In this document: in pieces, positions 7,544 through 15,111 of the stretch | Position numbering within the stretch: the first letter of the stretch is position 1 | Layout: every line of letters starts with the position of its first letter | DNA from: Nocardioides ginsengisegetis | GTDB taxonomy: Bacteria; Actinomycetota; Actinomycetes; Propionibacteriales; Nocardioidaceae | Direction of reading: 5' to 3' | DNA: 64,000 nt | Assembly: GCF_014138045.1 (NCBI RefSeq) | Contig: NZ_JACGXA010000001.1 | Span: 3,519,001-3,583,000, forward strand | Made by a program: the position numbers and the translations under genes | The notes under the pieces: generated by a model | Told to the model about the DNA's origin: nothing | The model's database searches: none | The model's input: only the letters and a program-made list of their open reading frames with translations

Positions 7544-8764
7544 TCAGCTGTTGCTGAACACCGCCGGGTTGTCGCCACCCTCCGGGCCACGGCCCGCCCA
7601 CGTCCAGGCGTACGCCGGGTCCTCGGCCGCGACGCCGGCCTCACCGAGGTCGAGCGGGGCGAAGGTGTCGACCATGACGGCCGACTCGTCGAAGTACTCG
7701 GCGCCCAGCGACGCCTCGATCGCGGCGGGCTGCGGACCGTGGGCGTGGCCGCCCGGGTGCAGCGAGATCGAGCCGATGTTGATGCCCGAGCCCTTGCGCG
7801 CCTCGTAGTCGCCGCCGACGTAGAACATGACCTCGTCGCTGTCGACGTTGGAGTGGTAGTAGGGCACCGGCACCGCCAGCGGGTGGTAGTCGACCTTGCG
7901 GGGCAGGAAGTTGCAGATCACGAAGTTGTGGCCCTCGAAGACCTGGTGGACCGGCGGCGGCTGGTGGATCTTGCCCGTGATCGGCATGTAGTCGTCGATG
8001 TTGAACGTGTAGGGGTAGAGGCAGCCGTCCCAGCCGACCACGTCGAAGGGATGGGTCGCGTAGGTCATCCGGGTGCCGACGATGCCCGCCGCGGTGCGGT
8101 GCTTGACCAGCACCTCGACGTCGGTGGCGTCGGGATCCTCGGCGAGCAGCGGCCCCACGGGCCCGTGCAGGTCGCGCTCGCAGTAGGGCGCGTGCTCGAG
8201 CAGCTGTCCGTAGCGGGAGAGGTAGCGCTTGGGCGGGGCGATGTGGCTGTTGGCCTCCACGGCATAGAGCCTGCTCGGCTCGGCCGGGACCCAGCGGTGG
8301 GTGGTCGCGCGCGGCACCATGACGTAGTCGCCCTGGCGGTAGGCCAGCGTGCCGAACACCGTCTCGACGGTGCCGCTGCCGGTCTCGACGTACACGCACT
8401 CGTCGCCGATCGCGTTGCGGTAGAGCGGGGAGGCGTCGGTGCCCGTCACGACGTAGGCGATCCGGACGTCGTTGTTGGCGAGCACCAGCCGCCGACCGGT
8501 CACCGCGTCGGGCTCGGTCTCGAGGGTGTGCAACGTGAGGTGGCGCGGCTTGAGGGGATGGTTGGGGGTGCGGGTCTGGTCGGGCAGCTCCCACACGTCC
8601 GCGCCGACGATCGCCGACGGCACGCCCCGGTGGTAGAGCAGCGAGGAGTCGGAGGAGAAGCCCTCCTCCCCCATCAGCTCCTCGTAGTAGAGCCGTCCCT
8701 CGGGGTCGCGGAACTGTGTGTGCCGCTTGGGGGGGACCTCGCCGACCTGCCGGTAGTGCGCCAT
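7544..8764 (-). CDS. hmgA: homogentisate 1,2-dioxygenase
   Basis: Opens the ring of homogentisate to 4-maleylacetoacetate in tyrosine and phenylalanine breakdown, using non-haem Fe(II). The 406-residue protein shows the cupin-like core, the iron-ligand region YYHSNVDSDEVMFYVGGDYE (near 300) and HPGGHAHGPQPAAIE (near 335-350), plus GWDGCLYPYTFNIDDYMPITGKIHQPPP. The start is the ATG giving MAHYRQVGEVP; a CAGACT sequence 6 bases upstream could be a -10 box for a leaderless mRNA. Divergent from the unknown gene and fahA, with a 79-base shared control region. Confidence 0.95.
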   Translation of the reverse strand: MAHYRQVGEVPPKRHTQFRDPEGRLYYEELMGEEGFSSDSSLLYHRGVPSAIVGADVWELPDQTRTPNHPLKPRHLTLHTLETEPDAVTGRRLVLANNDVRIAYVVTGTDASPLYRNAIGDECVYVETGSGTVETVFGTLAYRQGDYVMVPRATTHRWVPAEPSRLYAVEANSHIAPPKRYLSRYGQLLEHAPYCERDLHGPVGPLLAEDPDATDVEVLVKHRTAAGIVGTRMTYATHPFDVVGWDGCLYPYTFNIDDYMPITGKIHQPPPVHQVFEGHNFVICNFLPRKVDYHPLAVPVPYYHSNVDSDEVMFYVGGDYEARKGSGINIGSISLHPGGHAHGPQPAAIEASLGAEYFDESAVMVDTFAPLDLGEAGVAAEDPAYAWTWAGRGPEGGDNPAVFSNS

Positions 8765-8797
8765 GGTGCCAGTCTGCCTGTTCGCCAGTTGTCCGAT

Positions 8798-8809
8798 AAT
8801 CGAACGATT
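8798..8809. promoter_or_regulatory. inverted repeat between hmgA and the fahA operon
   Basis: AATCGAACGATT has perfect AATCG/CGATT arms around two bases, in a locally AT-richer stretch (GATAATCGAACGATTC) midway between the divergent hmgA and 8844 genes. It is well placed to control both promoters. The regulator is not encoded in this window, and the family is unknown. Confidence 0.4.
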
Positions 8810-8831
8810 CGTCCGCTATCTGCCTGCTGGT

Positions 8832-8837
8832 TAGAGT
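8832..8837 (+). promoter_or_regulatory. -10 box TAGAGT, leaderless start at 8844
   Basis: TAGAGT fits TAnnnT and ends 6 bases before GTG 8844, so transcription would start on the start codon; no Shine-Dalgarno sequence is present. No strong -35 is visible. Confidence 0.55.
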
Positions 8838-8843
8838 AGCCGC

Positions 8844-9719
8844 GTGACCTCCACTCTGGAACCCGCCTGGGCCGGACTGGTCGACGACGCGGCCATCTTC
8901 CCGCCCGCCGAGACACCCCTCGCCGACGCCGTGGCGGCGTACGTCGATCGCCGCGGGCACTGGTCGGCACCGTTCGTGGCGTCGTTCGTGGTCACCGACG
9001 TGAGGCTCCCCGAGGTCGGCGCCTCGGTGGTCGAGCCCGTCGAGATCCCGGTGTCGGTCGTGGTGACCGGCGGCGCCGGTGCGATCGCGGGCGCCCTGCG
9101 GCTTGCCGGCAAGCACGACCACCGGGTCGTGGGGCTGGAGATCGCGCTGCGGGACCTCGACGACCTGCCCGGCAACGCCCGTCGCGTGGTGGCCGCGGTC
9201 GACGCGGCCCGCGACGAGGGCCTGATGGACGACGACACCCCGGTCTTCCTGGAGCTGCCGCACGCAGGGTCGACGGCCACGTGGCTGGCGGCCGCGGACG
9301 TGGCAGCCGAGCGCGAAATGCGGCTGAAGTTCCGGACCGGCGGCCTCGAGGCCCACCTCTTCCCCGCTGCGCACGCCCTTGCCCGCTGGATCGACGCCGC
9401 GCTGGACCGTGAGACACCGTTCAAGTGCACCGCCGGGCTGCACAACGCGGTGCGGCACACCGGCCCGGCAGCGGACGGCGGCTTCGAGCACCACGGCTTC
9501 CTCAACGTGCTGCTCGCGACCCGCCGCGCCTTCGACGGCGCCGGGCTCGACGACGTCGTCGCGACGCTGGAGGAGCGCGACGGCGCGACCCTCGCTGCGG
9601 CCGCCCGCGAGGAGGACCTCGCCGGCGCACGGCGCTGGTTCACCTCCTTCGGGTCGTGCAGCGTCACCGAGCCGCTCGACGACCTGATCGCCCTCGGACT
9701 CCTGGAGGACCAGTCATGA
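8844..9719 (+). CDS. unknown protein coupled to fahA
   Basis: I do not recognise the family of this 291-residue cytosolic protein. Visible features are LVDDAAIFPPAETPL (near 12), alternating hydrophobic strands (VVGLEIAL, PVFLELPHA) separated by helices, and LKFRTGGLEAHLFP (near 155) followed by PFKCTAGLHNAVRHT and FEHHGFLNVLLATRRAF, which look like lysine- and histidine-bearing ends of barrel strands. A TIM-barrel-like fold is a guess. It overlaps fahA by 4 bases (ATGA) and is divergent from hmgA. The pathway step between HmgA and FahA, maleylacetoacetate isomerisation, has no recognisable enzyme here; this gene is the positional candidate. Confidence 0.85.
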   Translation: MTSTLEPAWAGLVDDAAIFPPAETPLADAVAAYVDRRGHWSAPFVASFVVTDVRLPEVGASVVEPVEIPVSVVVTGGAGAIAGALRLAGKHDHRVVGLEIALRDLDDLPGNARRVVAAVDAARDEGLMDDDTPVFLELPHAGSTATWLAAADVAAEREMRLKFRTGGLEAHLFPAAHALARWIDAALDRETPFKCTAGLHNAVRHTGPAADGGFEHHGFLNVLLATRRAFDGAGLDDVVATLEERDGATLAAAAREEDLAGARRWFTSFGSCSVTEPLDDLIALGLLEDQS

Positions 9720-10918
9720 GCACCGCCACCTGGGTCGAGGGCGCCGCCGGCTCCCTCTTCGATGTCGACAACCTGCCGTGGGGCGTGTTCTCGCGACCCG
9801 GCGAGGACCCGCGCGTCGGCGTCCGGATCGGCGACCGGGTCCTGGACCTCGCCCCGGTCGCGGCCGCCGAGATGCTCGACGTGCACCACGTCTTCCAGGA
9901 GTCCTCGCTCAACGCCCTGATGGCCGAGGGTCGCGCGGTCCGCACCTCGGTGCGCCGCTGGCTGACCGGGCTGCTCACCGACGAGACCGAGCGCGACCTG
10001 GTCGAGCCGCACCTCGTGCCGCTCGCGGACGTGACGATGCACCTCGCGATCGAGGTCGCCGACTACGTCGACTTCTACGCCTCCCTCGACCACGCCTCCA
10101 ACGTCGGCCGGATCTTCCGCCCCGACCAGGAGCCGTTGCTTCCCAACTGGCGGCACCTGCCCGTCGGCTACCACGGGCGCTCCGGCACCGTCGTCGCCTC
10201 GGGCACCCCCGTGGTCCGGCCGTGCGGGCAGCGGAAGGCCCCGACCGAGGACACCCCCACCTACGGCCCCAGCCGCCGCCTCGACATCGAGGCCGAGCTC
10301 GGCTTCGTCGTCGGCACGCCGACGGCCATGGGCGACCGGGTGGAGGTCGACGCGTTCGCCGACCACGTCTTCGGGGTCGTCGGGCTCAATGACTGGTCCG
10401 CGCGCGACATCCAGGCCTGGGAGTACGTCCCGCTCGGGCCGTTCCTGGGCAAGTCCTTCGCGACCTCGATCAGCCAGTGGGTGACGCCCGTCGAGGCGCT
10501 GGACGCCGCCTGGGTCGACCTGCCCGGCCAGGACCCGCGGCCGCTGGACTACCTGTCCCCCGACACCGCGCGCGGGCTGGACATCGACGTCGAGATCGAG
10601 CTCAACGGCGAGGTGGTCAGCCGCCCGCCGTACCGCTCGATGTACTGGTCCCCGGCGCAGATGCTGGCTCACATCACGGTCAACGGCGCCTCGCTGCGCA
10701 CCGGCGACCTCTACGGCTCGGGCACGATCAGCGGCCCCGACCGCGACCAGCGCGGCTCCTTCCTCGAGCTGAGCTGGGGCGGGACCGAGCCGTTCGCCGG
10801 AGGCCACACGTTCCTCGAGGACGGCGACGAGGTCGTGCTCCGCTACACCGCCCCCGGCACGTCCGGCGGCCGGATCGCGCTGGGCGAGGTCACCGGGCGG
10901 ATCGAACCCGCCCGGTAG
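9716..10918 (+). CDS. fahA: fumarylacetoacetase
   Basis: Last step of homogentisate breakdown: hydrolyses fumarylacetoacetate to fumarate and acetoacetate. The 400-residue protein has the small N-terminal domain (FDVDNLPWGVFSRPGEDPRVGVRIGD) and the FAH barrel with DYVDFYASLDHASNVGRIFRP, NWRHLPVGYHGRSGTVV, the metal-binding acidic residues in RRLDIEAELGFVVG and VVGLNDWSARDIQAWEYVPLGPFLGKSF, and the C-terminal MYWSPAQMLAHITVNGASLRTGDLYGSGTISG. Length and motif order fit eukaryote-like FAH. The ATG overlaps the preceding unknown gene, so the two form a translationally coupled pair. Confidence 0.96.
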   Translation: MSTATWVEGAAGSLFDVDNLPWGVFSRPGEDPRVGVRIGDRVLDLAPVAAAEMLDVHHVFQESSLNALMAEGRAVRTSVRRWLTGLLTDETERDLVEPHLVPLADVTMHLAIEVADYVDFYASLDHASNVGRIFRPDQEPLLPNWRHLPVGYHGRSGTVVASGTPVVRPCGQRKAPTEDTPTYGPSRRLDIEAELGFVVGTPTAMGDRVEVDAFADHVFGVVGLNDWSARDIQAWEYVPLGPFLGKSFATSISQWVTPVEALDAAWVDLPGQDPRPLDYLSPDTARGLDIDVEIELNGEVVSRPPYRSMYWSPAQMLAHITVNGASLRTGDLYGSGTISGPDRDQRGSFLELSWGGTEPFAGGHTFLEDGDEVVLRYTAPGTSGGRIALGEVTGRIEPAR

Positions 10919-10937
10919 AACACGTTCTCGCTGTCAG

Positions 10938-10943
10938 TAGGAT
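10938..10943 (+). promoter_or_regulatory. -10 box TAGGAT, leaderless start at 10951
   Basis: TAGGAT ends 7 bases before ATG 10951 with no Shine-Dalgarno sequence between. This gives the nitroreductase-family gene its own promoter after fahA. Confidence 0.55.
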
Positions 10944-10950
10944 CTGGCCC

Positions 10951-11418
10951 ATGGGCCTGCTGACTCCCCTCGCCGTCCGCATCGGGGCGCTCTCCTGGAT
11001 GCCGAAGCTCCTCCCCCAGGTGGTCACCGTCGACACGACGCTCCAGCGCGTCACGAAGGGGCGGGTGAGCCTGCTCGACGTCGCGGGACTGCCCAACCTG
11101 ACGCTGACCGTGCCCGGGCGCAAGAGCGGCATCCCGCGCTCGACGCCGCTGCTGTGCGTCCCCCACGACGGCAAGTGGCTGATCGCCGGCTCCTACTTCG
11201 GCGGTCCGAAGATGCCCCTGTGGGTGGGCAACCTGCGTGCCACCGAGACCGCCGAGATCACCATCGGCGGCCGCACCACCACCGTCCGCTGGCGCGAGCT
11301 CGAGGGCGCGGAGCGGGCCCGGATGTGGCAGGTCATGCTGCGCTCCTGGCCCAACTACGCGAAGTACGAGGCCCGCACCGACCGCCTGATCCCCGTCTTC
11401 CTGCTCGAGCGCGCCTGA
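10951..11418 (+). CDS. nitroreductase-family deazaflavin (F420)-dependent protein
   Basis: A 155-residue split-barrel protein of the deazaflavin-dependent nitroreductase (DDN-like) family common in actinobacteria. Visible are LTVPGRKSGIPRSTPLLCV (residues 51-69), the signature GRKSG/PR...L segment, then GKWLIAGSYFGGPKMPLWVGNLRA and the C-terminal WPNYAKYEARTDRLIPVFLLER. Members use F420 or bind quinone; M. tuberculosis homologues reduce menaquinone. The presence of many menaquinone genes in the window is compatible with a quinone-linked role, but this is inference. Confidence 0.88.
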   Translation: MGLLTPLAVRIGALSWMPKLLPQVVTVDTTLQRVTKGRVSLLDVAGLPNLTLTVPGRKSGIPRSTPLLCVPHDGKWLIAGSYFGGPKMPLWVGNLRATETAEITIGGRTTTVRWRELEGAERARMWQVMLRSWPNYAKYEARTDRLIPVFLLERA

Positions 11419-11424
11419 CCTCGC

Positions 11425-11430
11425 TAGGTT
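11425..11430 (+). promoter_or_regulatory. -10 box TAGGTT, leaderless start at 11438
   Basis: TAGGTT ends 7 bases before GTG 11438. This spacing favours 11438 over a possible TTG at 11429, which lies inside the box itself. Confidence 0.55.
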
Positions 11431-11437
11431 GGGCGTC

Positions 11438-12382
11438 GTGCCCGTCCAGCTCGGCCAGTACCCCGCGCCGCACCACGTCGTCGCCCACCTCAGCGACCCG
11501 CACCTGCTCGCCGACCGGCTCCAGTACGGCGTCATCGACACCGTCGCCGGCCTGCAGCGGGCCCTGACCCGGCTGTCCCACGTCGACCCGCCGCCACAGG
11601 CCCTCGTGTTCACCGGGGACCTCGCCGACAAGGCCGAGCCGGCGGCGTACGCCCGACTGCGTGAGGTCGTCGAGCCGGCCGCGGCCGCGATGGGGGCGCA
11701 GGTCGTCTGGGTGATGGGCAACCACGACGAACGGGCGCCCTACGCCCGGGCGCTGTTCGACGAGGATGCCGGCCCCGACGGCGCCGAGCGTCCCCAGGAC
11801 CGGGTCCACGACGTCGACGGGCTGCGGATCGTCGCCCTCGACACGAGCGTCCCCGACTACCACCACGGCGAGATCACCGACGAGCAGCTCACCTGGCTGG
11901 CCGACGTGCTCAGCACACCGGCGCCGCACGGCACCCTGCTCGCGCTGCACCACCCGCCGATCCCGGTGCCGATGCTGCGCGCCGCCGAGATCATCGAGCT
12001 CCTCGACCAGGACCGGCTGGCGGCGGTGCTCGAGGGCGCCGACGTACGGGGCATCCTCGGCGGCCACTTCCACTTCTCGTCCTACTCCACCTTCGCCGGG
12101 ATCCCGGTCTCCGTGGCCTCGGCGACCTGCTACACCTCCGACCCGGCGCCCGTGGACCGCTTCGTGTCCGGCGTCGACGGGCACCAGTCGGTCAACGTGC
12201 TCCACGTGTACGACGACCGCGTGGTCACCACGCTCGTCCCCCTCGCCGACGCGCCGGAGGTGAGCGGCTTCCCCGCCGACGTCGTGGCACAGGTCGAGGC
12301 GCTCAGCCCCGAGGAGAGGCGCGAGATCCTGTCGCGCAAGAGCTCCGGCTTCTACACGAGCAGTGCCGACGGGGAGGACTGA
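11438..12382 (+). CDS. metallophosphoesterase (CpdA-like cyclic nucleotide phosphodiesterase family)
   Basis: A calcineurin-like metallophosphoesterase of about 314 residues. The metal-binding set is in order: AHLSDPHLL (D-x-H), VFTGDLADKAEP (G-D), WVMGNHDERAPY (GNHD/E), LALHHPPIP (H) and GGHFHFSSYSTF (GHxH). This order is typical of class III cyclic nucleotide phosphodiesterases such as Mycobacterium Rv0805 and CpdA, though some relatives act on other phosphodiesters. The GTG start is chosen from the -10 spacing. The ZIP gene begins 2 bases after the stop, so the two are probably co-transcribed. Confidence 0.88.
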   Translation: MPVQLGQYPAPHHVVAHLSDPHLLADRLQYGVIDTVAGLQRALTRLSHVDPPPQALVFTGDLADKAEPAAYARLREVVEPAAAAMGAQVVWVMGNHDERAPYARALFDEDAGPDGAERPQDRVHDVDGLRIVALDTSVPDYHHGEITDEQLTWLADVLSTPAPHGTLLALHHPPIPVPMLRAAEIIELLDQDRLAAVLEGADVRGILGGHFHFSSYSTFAGIPVSVASATCYTSDPAPVDRFVSGVDGHQSVNVLHVYDDRVVTTLVPLADAPEVSGFPADVVAQVEALSPEERREILSRKSSGFYTSSADGED

Positions 12383-12384
12383 CC

Positions 12385-13116
12385 ATGTGGATGGCCCTGT
12401 TCTGGGGCGCGTTCTCGTCGGCATCGCTCTATGTCGGCCAGGCCCTCGCGAAGCCGCTCGGACACCGGACCCGGGCCGTGGGCCTCCTGATGGGCTTCGG
12501 CGCGGGCACGCTGCTGAGTGCGGTCGCCTACCAGCTCGTCCCGCAGGAGAGCCTGCGGCACGGGATCGCCCCGGTGCTCGGGTTCGTCGGCGGCGCAGCG
12601 GCGTACTACCTCGGCGACCTGCTGATCGACTCCCGCGGGGGCGAGCACCGGCAGCGCATCAAGCCGTCGTCCGAGCAGGCCGACGAGGGCAGCGGCGCGG
12701 CGATGTTCCTCGGGGCGCTCCTCGACGGCATCCCCGAGGCCTTCATCCTCGGCCTGACGCTCGCGCTGGGCGGGTCGCTGAGCCTGGCCTTCCTCGCGGC
12801 GATCTTCGTCTCCAACGTGCCTCAGGGCCTGGCCGGCACGACCAGCCTCGAGGCGTCCGGCACCACGCAGCAACGGATCTTCTGGATGTGGACGGGGCTC
12901 ACCGCCGCCTGCGGGATCGCGTCGCTGCTCGGGAACGCGCTGGCCGGGCACCTGACCGGCATCGCCGCCCCGGCCGAGGCCTTCGCCGGCGGCGCCGTCC
13001 TCATGATGCTCGCCGACTCGATGACCCCGGAGGCGCACCAGCACGGTGGCCGGGCCGTCGGCCTGTTCACCGTCGCGGGGTTCCTGGTGGCGGGGGCGCT
13101 CAGCGTCGTCCAGTGA
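12385..13116 (+). CDS. ZIP-family metal transporter
   Basis: A 243-residue inner-membrane protein with about eight hydrophobic helices. FLGALLDGIPEAFILGLTLA (near residues 113-132) is the ZIP helix IV motif with DGIPE, and SNVPQGLAGTTSLEASG matches the helix V N-P/E-G region. The histidine-bearing loop between helices III and IV (GGEHRQRIKPSSEQADEG) is short. The family moves zinc or other divalent cations into the cytosol. Its last 17 bases overlap the end of the convergent GH13 gene, an unusually tight tail-to-tail arrangement. Confidence 0.85.
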   Translation: MWMALFWGAFSSASLYVGQALAKPLGHRTRAVGLLMGFGAGTLLSAVAYQLVPQESLRHGIAPVLGFVGGAAAYYLGDLLIDSRGGEHRQRIKPSSEQADEGSGAAMFLGALLDGIPEAFILGLTLALGGSLSLAFLAAIFVSNVPQGLAGTTSLEASGTTQQRIFWMWTGLTAACGIASLLGNALAGHLTGIAAPAEAFAGGAVLMMLADSMTPEAHQHGGRAVGLFTVAGFLVAGALSVVQ

Positions 13117-14803
13117 CGGCGCGGCGCAGCACCCGCGCCTCCCACGGCCGCAGCACCGCCGGGTCGACGTCACCCGTGAGGTTGCCCAGCAGCAGCGCGG
13201 CGTCCGGCTCGACCACCTCCTCGGGCAGCTCGACCTGCATGCCGGAGAAGTTGCCCAGCACCAGCAGCTCGTCGTCGCCGAGGCGGCGGGTGAACGCATA
13301 GACCGTCGGATGGTCCGGGAGCAGCATCGTGAAGTCGCCGAGAGCCACGACCGGCTCGTCGTGCCGCAACGCGACCAGCCGCCGGTAGTGCTCGAAGACC
13401 GAGCCCTCCACACCGACCTGGGCGGCCGCGTTGACGGTCTCGTGGTCCGGGTTGACGTCGATCCACGGCGTACCGGTCGTGAAGCCACCGTGGGGTCCGG
13501 CGTCCCACTGCATCGGGGTCCGCGCGTTGTCGCGCCCCATCGCGGCGATGGCGGACATCACCGCAACGGGGTCCGCGCCGCCGGCGACGGCGTGCGCGTG
13601 GTGGTTGAGCGACTCGATGTCGCGCAGCTGGTCCACGCGCTCGAAGCCGACGTTGGCCATGCCGAGCTCCTCGCCCTGGTAGACGTACGGCGTCCCCCGG
13701 TGCAGGTGCAGCACGGTCCCGAGCATCGTGGCCGAGGCCGTCCGGTGCGCGCCGTCGTCGCCGAAGCGCGACACGATGCGCGGCTGGTCGTGGTTGTTCC
13801 AGTAGAGGCTGTTCCACCCGCGCTCGGCCAGCGCCTCCTGCCAGCGCCCGAGCGACCGCTTGAGGTCGCGGAGGTCGAGGGTGCGCACGTCCCACTTGCC
13901 ATCCGGTCCGTGGTCGAGGCCCACGTGCTCGAACTGGAAGACCATGTCGAGCTCACGCCGCTCGGGGTCGGTGAACAGGACCGCGTGCTCGACGGTGACC
14001 GCCGGCATCTCGCCGACGGTGATCAGCTCGGCGTCACGGCCCTCGAAGACCTCGGCGTGCATCTCCTGGATGAACTCGTGGATGCGCGGCCCGTTGAGGA
14101 AGCTCTGACCGCCGTCGCCGTACGGCGCCCCCGCGGCTTGCGGGCCGTCGGGCAGCGCTGGGTCCTTGGAGATCATGTTGATGACGTCCATGCGGAACCC
14201 GTCGACCCCGCGGTCCAGCCACCAGCGCATCATCGCGTAGACCGCCTGCCGCACCTCCGGGTTCTCCCAGTTGAGGTCGGGCTGCTTGCGGCTGAACAGG
14301 TGCAGGAAGTAGTCGCCGGTCGCCTCGTCGCGCTCCCAGGCGGAGCCGGAGAAGAACGATCCCCAGTTGTTGGGCGGGCCGCCGTCGGCCGCTGGTGGCC
14401 GCCACCAGTACCAGTCCCGCTTGGGGTCGTCCCGCGACGAGCGGGACTCGACGAACCACGGGTGCTCGTCGGAGGTGTGGTTGACGACCAGGTCCATCAC
14501 CAGCTTCATGCCCCGCGCGTGCAGCTCGGCCAGCAGGTGGTCGAGGTCGGCCAGCGAGCCGAACACCGGGTCGACGTCCTCGTAGTCGGAGATGTCGTAG
14601 CCGTTGTCGTCCTGCGGCGAGGGGTAGACCGGGGACAGCCACACCACGTCGATGCCGAGCGCCGTGAGGTGGTCGAGGTGGGCCGTGATTCCGGGCAGGT
14701 CACCGATGCCGTCGCCGTTGCTGTCGGCGAAGCTGCGCGGATAGATCTGGTAGACCACGGCGGACTTCCACCAGGGCTCTGACGGGGCTGCTGACGGGGT
14801 CAT
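13100..14803 (-). CDS. GH13 alpha-glucosidase / oligo-1,6-glucosidase
   Basis: Cytoplasmic family GH13 enzyme (567 residues) that releases glucose from small alpha-linked oligosaccharides. It opens with WWKSAVVYQIYPRSFADSNG, typical of the oligo-1,6-glucosidase/trehalose-related group. Catalytic residues are the nucleophile Asp206 (DGFRMDVINM), acid/base Glu265 (TVGEMPA) and Asp339 (NNHDQPR); DLVVNHTSDEHPWF and RTPMQWDAG are also conserved. No signal peptide. The ATG giving MTPSAAPSEPW is chosen; the longer open frame upstream runs through the promoter region. It is divergent from the R1-controlled cluster. Confidence 0.93.
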   Translation of the reverse strand: MTPSAAPSEPWWKSAVVYQIYPRSFADSNGDGIGDLPGITAHLDHLTALGIDVVWLSPVYPSPQDDNGYDISDYEDVDPVFGSLADLDHLLAELHARGMKLVMDLVVNHTSDEHPWFVESRSSRDDPKRDWYWWRPPAADGGPPNNWGSFFSGSAWERDEATGDYFLHLFSRKQPDLNWENPEVRQAVYAMMRWWLDRGVDGFRMDVINMISKDPALPDGPQAAGAPYGDGGQSFLNGPRIHEFIQEMHAEVFEGRDAELITVGEMPAVTVEHAVLFTDPERRELDMVFQFEHVGLDHGPDGKWDVRTLDLRDLKRSLGRWQEALAERGWNSLYWNNHDQPRIVSRFGDDGAHRTASATMLGTVLHLHRGTPYVYQGEELGMANVGFERVDQLRDIESLNHHAHAVAGGADPVAVMSAIAAMGRDNARTPMQWDAGPHGGFTTGTPWIDVNPDHETVNAAAQVGVEGSVFEHYRRLVALRHDEPVVALGDFTMLLPDHPTVYAFTRRLGDDELLVLGNFSGMQVELPEEVVEPDAALLLGNLTGDVDPAVLRPWEARVLRRAVTGRR

Positions 14804-14850
14804 GGCGTGGCCTTCCGGTCGGCGGCGGCTTCGACGTCGGACCACCGTAC

Positions 14851-14997
14851 CGCCGGATGTCGGACTGATCGGGGGGTCGCTGTCCCGGCATCCGCACCCA
14901 ACGCCCGCGACACGGTGATCTGGGCTACAGGGCGGTTTGGCCACGTGCCCTCACGCGCAGGCTCTGGGCTCCGTCAAGACTCCTGGGAGGGAGCCAC
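14851..14997 (+). promoter_or_regulatory. upstream module R1 (first of three copies)
   Basis: Contains, in order: CGCCGGATGTCGGAC (14851-14865); CATCCG (14899-14904), the inverse of CGGATG; a GTGA-containing segment (from about 14915); ACAGGGCGGTTTG (14927-14939); GCGCAGGCTCTGG (14955-14967); and ACTCCTGGGAGGGAGCC ending 2 bases before ATG 14998. R2 and R3 have the same parts in the same order at nearly the same distances. ATG lies 147 bases after the first base. Probably promoter, regulator site(s) and a strong Shine-Dalgarno (GGGAGGG). Not a regulatory class I recognise. Confidence 0.65.
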
Positions 14998-15111
14998 ATG
15001 AACATCGAGCTGCAGCGCAACGACCACCACCACGAACGCACGCGCACGGACGCCTGGGGGGCGCCCGGCAATGTCGGCACGAGCGTCCCGTCACAGGGGG
15101 CCCTGGCATGA
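14998..15111 (+). CDS. 37-residue His-containing peptide, coupled to the beta-helix gene
   Basis: A short frame beginning MNIELQRNDHHHERTRTDAWG and ending at a TGA that overlaps the ATG of the next gene (ATGA). GGGAGGG lies about 7 bases before the start. The beginning resembles the 92-residue product after R3, which starts MSIDQQ and also has a His/Gln-rich run before a D-A-(W/F)-G sequence. No signal peptide or membrane helix. It may be a real peptide, or a leader that sets translation of the next gene. Confidence 0.55.
   Translation: MNIELQRNDHHHERTRTDAWGAPGNVGTSVPSQGALA

Noticed and set aside
4981..7557. 858-codon open frame antisense to the molybdopterin oxidoreductase
   Set aside because: It runs through the GC-rich opposite strand of a clear gene, with compositional Arg/Ala/Gly/His bias and no recognisable domain.
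13100..14944. Longer GH13 start at 14944
   Set aside because: The extra 47 residues run through R1 and have no family character; GH13 proteins begin close to WWKSAVVYQIYP.
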